The notes below the pieces were generated by a model. It was not told where the DNA came from. It was given only the letters and a program-made list of their open reading frames with translations, and made no database searches. From Bartonella sp. ML70XJBT.G (GTDB lineage Bacteria; Pseudomonadota; Alphaproteobacteria; Rhizobiales; Rhizobiaceae), in the NCBI RefSeq assembly GCF_028618575.1, contig NZ_JAQITA010000015.1, positions 1-53,778 of the forward strand: a stretch of DNA of 53,778 bases. Direction: 5' to 3'. Positions within the stretch are counted from its first letter, which is position 1. Every line of letters begins with the position of its first letter. A program made the translations under genes and the position numbers. Below are positions 48,509 through 53,778 of the stretch, piece after piece.

Positions 48509-50335
48509 ATGGCACTTTCCAAGACAATTGCTCAGGTTACACGAAGGATTTATGAACGTTCTCTACCAACGCGAGAAATTTATTTAGATCGTATCGCGAG
48601 TGCACAAACCAATCATCCCAAGCGGAGTTTTTTAGGCTGCGCCAATCAGGCGCATGGTTTTGCTGCTTGTGGTCCAATAGATAAACAACGTTTGAAGCGT
48701 AATGTTGCTGGGAATATTGGTATTATTACAGCATATAATGATATACTTTCAGCCCATCAACCTTTTGAGTCTTTTCCTCGCTTAATTAAAGAGGCTGCCC
48801 GCCGAGTGGGTGGTGTTGCACAAGTTGCAGGTGGTGTTCCCGCGATGTGTGACGGTGTAACACAAGGGAATGCGGGGATGGAACTTTCTCTTTTTTCACG
48901 AGATGTAATTGCAATGGCTACCGCTATCAGTCTATCACACAATATGTTTGATGCTGCACTGTATCTTGGGGTTTGTGATAAAATTATACCTGGTTTAATG
49001 ATTGGTGCGCTCACATTTGGTCATCTACCAGGAATTTTTGTGTCTGCTGGTCCCATGACAAGTGGTCAAGGCAATAATGAAAAAGCAAGAATACGCCAGC
49101 TTTACACGGAAAATAAGGTGGATCGTCAAACATTATTGGAATCAGAAGCACGTTCTTACCATGGACCAGGAACCTGTACATTTTACGGGACTGCTAATTC
49201 AAATCAGATGATATTGGAGATGATGGGGCTACAGATGCCAGGTAGCGCTTTCATCAATGCGAATACACCATTGCGTGATGCTTTAACAAAGGAAGCAACA
49301 AAGCGTGTACTTGAAATGACAGCTCTTGGCAATGATTACAGTCCACTTGGTATGATAGTAGATGAGCGCTCTTTCGTGAATGCTATTGTAGGTTTAAATG
49401 CGACGGGAGGATCTACCAATCATGCGATTCATTTGATTGCCATGGCTGCTGCTTGCGGTATTCGATTGACATGGCATGATATTGCAGAAATTTCGTCAGT
49501 TGTTCCTCTTTTAGCACGGATTTACCCCAATGGTTTAGCTGATATCAATCATTTTCACGCAGCTGGCGGTATGGGATTTGTCATTCGCGAGCTCATTGAA
49601 GCGGGTTTAGTGCATGAAGATATTTGCACAGTTTTTGGTACAGGTCTCAATTCTTATGCAATTGAAGTAAAGCTTTATGCCGATAGTCATATAGTACGTG
49701 AGCCTGCTGTGACTGAAAGTGCTCATCATAAAATATTAGCAGGATGGAGAAAGCCATTTCAGCCTGAGGGTGGTATTCGTGTCTTGTCAGGAAACTTAGG
49801 GACAGCTATTATGAAAGTTTCATCTGTTAAGCGTGAGCATTGGCGTATTGAAGCTCCTATTTTTGTCTTTAATAATCAAGAGGAATTGCAAAAGGCTTTT
49901 AAATCGGGGTCATTGAATGACAAAGATTTTATTGCTGTTATTCGTTATCAAGGACCAAAAGCCAATGGTATGCCAGAGCTTCATAAATTAACAACAATTT
50001 TAAGTGTTTTACAAGATCAAGGGCAAAAGGTAGCACTGGTAACAGACGGTCGTATGTCAGGTGCATCAGGCAAAATTCCTGCCGCAATTCATGTCATACC
50101 AGAGGCTTTGGATAATGGTCCTCTTGCGCGTTTGCAAGATGGTGATATTGTGTGCCTTGATGCACATGTGGGAAAGCTCACTCTTTTGGAAGATTTATCA
50201 AAATTTAACGCACGCGCAATTGTAGCTCCTGATCTTTCAAAGAATGAATACGGTGTTGGGCGTGAGCTTTTTCACGTTTTTCGCCAGTTTGTTAATCGTG
50301 CGGATCAAGGAGCATCTGTTCTTATGCATGAATAA
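48509..50335 (+). CDS. edd: Phosphogluconate dehydratase (Entner-Doudoroff)
   Basis: 608 residues, full length. IlvD/Edd family: Fe-S cysteines in MCDGVTQGNAGMELS and GPGTCTFYGTANSNQM, DGRMSGASGKIPAAIHV near the C-terminus and NATGGSTNHAIHL in the middle. Dehydrates 6-phosphogluconate to KDPG. Completes an oxidative operon; the aldolase eda is not in the window. Confidence 0.95.
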   Translation: MALSKTIAQVTRRIYERSLPTREIYLDRIASAQTNHPKRSFLGCANQAHGFAACGPIDKQRLKRNVAGNIGIITAYNDILSAHQPFESFPRLIKEAARRVGGVAQVAGGVPAMCDGVTQGNAGMELSLFSRDVIAMATAISLSHNMFDAALYLGVCDKIIPGLMIGALTFGHLPGIFVSAGPMTSGQGNNEKARIRQLYTENKVDRQTLLESEARSYHGPGTCTFYGTANSNQMILEMMGLQMPGSAFINANTPLRDALTKEATKRVLEMTALGNDYSPLGMIVDERSFVNAIVGLNATGGSTNHAIHLIAMAAACGIRLTWHDIAEISSVVPLLARIYPNGLADINHFHAAGGMGFVIRELIEAGLVHEDICTVFGTGLNSYAIEVKLYADSHIVREPAVTESAHHKILAGWRKPFQPEGGIRVLSGNLGTAIMKVSSVKREHWRIEAPIFVFNNQEELQKAFKSGSLNDKDFIAVIRYQGPKANGMPELHKLTTILSVLQDQGQKVALVTDGRMSGASGKIPAAIHVIPEALDNGPLARLQDGDIVCLDAHVGKLTLLEDLSKFNARAIVAPDLSKNEYGVGRELFHVFRQFVNRADQGASVLMHE

Positions 50336-50375
50336 AGTACGAAAAGAACGACAGTGATATACATATAATCGATAT

Positions 50376-51275
50376 TTAAAATTTGGGCACGGGTAAATTG
50401 TGTGCTCGAGCAGCTGCTTTGAGCGTATTAACCATCAGCATAGCGATTGTCATAGGTCCAACCCCTCCTGGAACAGGGGTAATTGCAGCTGCTTTTTCTT
50501 TTATTTCTTCAAAATCGACATCACCAACAAGACGCGTTTTCCCCTCACCTTTTTCTGGAGCCGCAATGCGATTAATGCCGACATCAATTACAACGGCGCC
50601 TTTTTTAATCCAGTCTTTTTTAATCATTTGTGGACGTCCTACAGCTGCTACTAAAATATCGGCGCTACGACACACATCATCAAGGTCACGAGTACGACTG
50701 TGAGCTATTGTTACAGTAGCATTGGCTGCTGTTAAAAGGGCAGCCATAGGTTTTCCGACGATGTTAGAACGACCAACGACAACAGCATCAAGACCAGATA
50801 AGTCTTGTCCACATCGTTGTTCAATCATCATCATAGCGCCAGCTGGTGTGCAGGGGATGATAGCATCCTCAAGGGCATTGGCTGCCAATTTTCCTATATT
50901 GATATAATGAAAACCATCAACATCTTTTTGGTAAGAAACAGCTTGTGTTATGCGGTCCGTATTGATGTGGGAGGGTAAAGGAAGTTGCACCAAAATGCCA
51001 TGAATTTTGGGATCAGAATTTAATGTTGCAATGAGTTGGAGAAGCTCTTGTTCTTGCGTTTCTTTGGAAAGCATATGTTTGGTTGAAAGAAAACCACACT
51101 CTTCGGCTTTTTTACTTTTTGATGTGACATACACCTGACTTGCAGGGTCATCTCCAACAATGATAACAGCAATACCAGGCTGTATATTATAGTTATTGTA
51201 GAGTTTTGTTGTTTCAGCCTTAACCTTTACAATAATCTCTTCAGCGAGCTTTTTTCCGTCAATAATATGATTCAT
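50376..51275 (-). CDS. folD: Methylenetetrahydrofolate dehydrogenase/cyclohydrolase
   Basis: 299 residues from ATG 51275 (GAAAGGATC upstream; the frame is open to 51350). Substrate loop [14 protein letters not shown] with catalytic Lys, [37 protein letters not shown] and the NADP motif [16 protein letters not shown], then [15 protein letters not shown]. Interconverts one-carbon folates. Convergent with edd, 40 bases apart. Confidence 0.96.
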   Translation of the reverse strand: MNHIIDGKKLAEEIIVKVKAETTKLYNNYNIQPGIAVIIVGDDPASQVYVTSKSKKAEECGFLSTKHMLSKETQEQELLQLIATLNSDPKIHGILVQLPLPSHINTDRITQAVSYQKDVDGFHYINIGKLAANALEDAIIPCTPAGAMMMIEQRCGQDLSGLDAVVVGRSNIVGKPMAALLTAANATVTIAHSRTRDLDDVCRSADILVAAVGRPQMIKKDWIKKGAVVIDVGINRIAAPEKGEGKTRLVGDVDFEEIKEKAAAITPVPGGVGPMTIAMLMVNTLKAAARAHNLPVPKF

Positions 51276-51596
51276 GAGAGAGATCCTTTCGATAGAGCTG
51301 TTTATTTTTGTGTAAAGCATTTGCTGACAATACAATAGAGTTTTATGCAATATTTATATAAGAGCTATAAGAATGGTTCGATAGTGTTATATAGATTCTA
51401 TAGTTTTTAGAAGATCTTAAAATAATTGCTTTGTAAAAAAGCAGCAACATTGCTGTTTGAATAAACTTTGGATAAGAACAAGAATAATGAAGTTACTAAA
51501 TGAAATAGAGCAAAGTTTAAAATTATAAGAATTTTTTTTACAATCATTTAGATTATTTTTTAATTTGTTATTGGGGTAAAAGTGTAGAGGAATATT
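51276..51596. other. Divergent intergenic region folD-asmA
   Basis: About 320 AT-rich bases, no ORF. It ends in the ribosome site AGAGGAATATT before the GTG of the AsmA-family gene. Confidence 0.4.
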
Positions 51597-53477
51597 GTGC
51601 GCGCCAGAATAATAAAATTTTTGAGCGGGATTTTTATTACAATTACTTTTGTATTTGGAGTTGGTATTCTCATTTTACCTTATCTTGTATCTACAGATAT
51701 GATTCGTATTCGTTTAGCACAGGAGTTAAGTGCATGGACAGGCTATAATGTGCAATTGCGTGATCCACCTCGGTTGAATCTTTTTCCCTATCCTAAAGCA
51801 TATCTTTCGGGTGTTACTTTAACAGCAAAAATGAATCATGTTGTACCGTTGATGGAAGCTGAATCCATAGAAGTTGATCTTTCTTTAATAGATTTGCTGC
51901 GGGGGTATATTTCTTTTTCGGAGACGCGCATTGTACGCCCCCAATTTGTTATGGAAAGACCTATAAAAACAGTAGCGGATTTTTTTGAGAGATTTTCACG
52001 ATCACAAGGTGCATTAGGATTGGCAATACGCAATGCGCGTGAAATATTGAAGCATAGTCGCGATCATTCAGAGATAGATCGTCTTTTAAATCAGCCTTTT
52101 GGGCGTATTGTTATTGAGAATGGTGTGCTCGTATATCGTGATAGTCTCTCCAATATAGCAGAAAAAATAACAGGATTAAATGCGACTTTAGATTGGCCAG
52201 AATTGACCAAAGAAGCGCGGTTTCGTGCAGATGCTCGTTGGCGTGGAGAATTAACAAAATTATCCATTGATGCCGATCAAGCGTTGCTTCTTTTAGCAGG
52301 AGGGAAAAGTCAAGTTAAGGCAAGTCTCAATTCTGTGCGTGGTGGTACAACCTTTATAGGGCAGGCACGATTGTCTGAATATTATATTTTTGATGGGAAA
52401 ATATTAATGCGTTCTCCAGGGTGGAGTCAGACATTATCTTGGATTGGAGGAAATCAGTTTTGGGGACATAAGTTAAAAGCACCTATCATATGGGAATCTG
52501 ATTTTTTAGCACAGCCAAGGCACATCCAAATGGATAATGTTACCTTTACTGTAGGAACAGCAAATGCGCGTGGAGCTTTAGAAGTTGAGTTTCAGGACTA
52601 TGTACCAATTATAATGGGATCTTTAGCATTTGATAACCTCGATTTTAACCTCTTTAGATCAGCATTTTCGCCGGTTAACAAGAAGAATCTGCTTCTTAAC
52701 AGGGCAATTTTTGATCATATTGGGGTAGATATACGGCTTTCTGCGCCACAAGCAAAAATAGGCAATATTGCTCTTACGAATTTGGCTGCTGCAATACAAA
52801 TAAGAAATGGGCATGGTATGTTTGATCTTGGTCATGCGAATATTTTTGGTGGATCATTGCAAAGCAATATTGAAATTGCACCAGCTGGTGAGAAAATGCG
52901 ACTTGAAGGACGCGTGACAGGGACTTCCATTGATATGCAGACTGCTTCAGAGCTTTTGGGGATTGTCCCATTTGCACAGAGCAAAACGAATTTTACCATG
53001 TTGGTACGAACGCTTGCTCGTTCTTGGTCAGAAATGTTTGCGAAAATGCAAGGTGAATTAGCACTGAGTATGTCTTCTGGTCGACTATTAGGATATGATT
53101 TAAATGATTTACAAACAAAGCTTTCAAAAAATGAACAATTTCTTTTAATGAGTGATGATGCCCTTTCAACAGCTTTTGATCTTTGGGATATTCAAACCAT
53201 CTTTTCAGATGGTACCATAAAGATAACAGAATCATTGTTGCGTACAGCAGATTGGAGTTTATCCATTTGGGGAAGGATTGTATCTACTGTCATGCAAAAC
53301 CAGCAAAATGCATTCACATTACAGGCACAATTGCGAAAAAGTCATAGTTCAGAAACCCTCTGTAGAGATGTTGAGTGCCTTGCTAACAGCCTTACACAGC
53401 CCTTTACATTCTCTCTTAGTTCGCAAGGACAAAAACATGGCAATTTCTGGGTTGTAAAAGAGATCGATGCAGATTAA
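51597..53477 (+). CDS. AsmA-family envelope protein
   Basis: 626 residues from a GTG. One N-terminal membrane helix (about 10-30, FITITFVFGVGILILPYLV) and then the AsmA start pattern (VQLRDPPRLNLFPYPKAYLSGV) with a long periplasmic beta-rich domain. The later AsmA-like C-terminal region has TNFTMLVRTLARSWSEMF and LALSMSSGRLLGYDLNDL. AsmA relatives (TamB, YhdP group) are thought to carry phospholipids between membranes. The exact role here is unknown. Confidence 0.85.
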   Translation: MRARIIKFLSGIFITITFVFGVGILILPYLVSTDMIRIRLAQELSAWTGYNVQLRDPPRLNLFPYPKAYLSGVTLTAKMNHVVPLMEAESIEVDLSLIDLLRGYISFSETRIVRPQFVMERPIKTVADFFERFSRSQGALGLAIRNAREILKHSRDHSEIDRLLNQPFGRIVIENGVLVYRDSLSNIAEKITGLNATLDWPELTKEARFRADARWRGELTKLSIDADQALLLLAGGKSQVKASLNSVRGGTTFIGQARLSEYYIFDGKILMRSPGWSQTLSWIGGNQFWGHKLKAPIIWESDFLAQPRHIQMDNVTFTVGTANARGALEVEFQDYVPIIMGSLAFDNLDFNLFRSAFSPVNKKNLLLNRAIFDHIGVDIRLSAPQAKIGNIALTNLAAAIQIRNGHGMFDLGHANIFGGSLQSNIEIAPAGEKMRLEGRVTGTSIDMQTASELLGIVPFAQSKTNFTMLVRTLARSWSEMFAKMQGELALSMSSGRLLGYDLNDLQTKLSKNEQFLLMSDDALSTAFDLWDIQTIFSDGTIKITESLLRTADWSLSIWGRIVSTVMQNQQNAFTLQAQLRKSHSSETLCRDVECLANSLTQPFTFSLSSQGQKHGNFWVVKEIDAD

Positions 53478-53681
53478 TTGCTATTTTTTATCATTGCTAG
53501 TAGCAAGAATTTCAGAGAATTTCTAGAAAATAGAGTGTTGTCGTAAAATTTTTTAGGATATGCTAACCAGCTTTTATTGAAGTTTTAGAAGGCAAAAAGA
53601 AAGCAAATAAAATCAAAAAGTTATGTTGAATATAAGGGGATTGGTGGATTCTGATTCTATTACGTTTTTTTGCCTCTAACC
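53478..53681. other. Short gap before the integrase end
   Basis: No gene seen between the AsmA-family stop and the convergent integrase stop. Confidence 0.35.
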
Positions 53682-53778
53682 CTAACTTTTTTGGAGCTTT
53701 TTTATCGCTTCTAGTGCTAGTCTTTTACGGTCTGCGCTCTTTGTGTAAAGAGATGCCATTTGGTCTTCTGTCCAGCCA
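53682..53778 (-). CDS. C-terminus of a tyrosine-type phage integrase, cut by window edge
   Basis: About 31 residues: GWTEDQMASLYTKSADRKRL, then ALEAIKKLQKS and TAG at 53682. The catalytic-Tyr context (Y-T-K-x-A-D-x-K-R-L) is typical of rhizobial phage integrases. The rest lies right of the window, so another mobile element starts there. Confidence 0.7.
   Translation of the reverse strand, partial: GWTEDQMASLYTKSADRKRLALEAIKKLQKS

Overview
The window looks like a chromosomal segment of a Bartonella-type alphaproteobacterium (order Hyphomicrobiales). The DNA is AT-rich, the housekeeping genes are rhizobial in type (serC, purA, rpoH, rluD-type synthase, PdhS/PleC-like kinase, FtsK, zwf-pgl-edd), and the tRNA-His has the alphaproteobacterial A73 form with a G1-U72 pair. 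Prophage and mobile-element debris lies between these genes. The genus is inferred from gene content and composition, not from a database match.

Region 1-8.7 kb is the early region of a decaying lambdoid prophage. It holds a leftward DUF1376-type replication protein and a second leftward gene cut by the window edge, a divergent Cro/CI-like switch (2.8-3.8 kb), two antirepressor genes (one split by stop codons), a recombination pair (ERF annealing protein plus YqaJ exonuclease with a mutated catalytic residue), a wrecked DUF488 gene and an AlpA-like excisionase next to tRNA-Thr(CGT). Several genes are broken by nonsense codons or frameshifts.

Region 8.8-15.5 kb is core and transport: tRNA-Thr, slyX, a small membrane protein, an amino-acid permease, and the biotin ECF transporter bioM-bioN-bioY followed by a tandem second bioY. 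A small secreted protein follows. Region 15.6-19.1 kb is accessory again: an isolated phage lysis cassette (endolysin, Rz-like, Rz1-like), AT-rich remnants, a truncated BrnT-like toxin and tRNA-Phe(GAA).

Region 19.5-35.8 kb is mostly core: serC (with no serA beside it), purA, a conserved single-TM protein, rpoH, an RluD-type pseudouridine synthase, an aldehyde dehydrogenase, a soluble FtsK-type translocase, a PAS histidine kinase, mscL, pyrD and tRNA-His(GTG). Region 35.8-43.4 kb is a gene graveyard next to tRNA-His. It contains a decayed large serine recombinase, an unidentified remnant overlapping an intact MATE exporter, RhuM-like and type III restriction-subunit remnants, and a decayed SAM methyltransferase translationally coupled to an intact 599-codon protein. 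That protein fuses a PLP-barrel decarboxylase-like domain to a GNAT acetyltransferase. It is the most unusual coding object here, possibly the surviving part of an acquired small-molecule pathway.

Region 43.4-53.5 kb is metabolic core: a PuuA/PuuB-like pair, the Entner-Doudoroff/pentose-phosphate set zwf-pgl-edd, folD and an AsmA-family protein. The last 100 bases carry the C-terminus of a tyrosine integrase, so another mobile element begins at the right edge.
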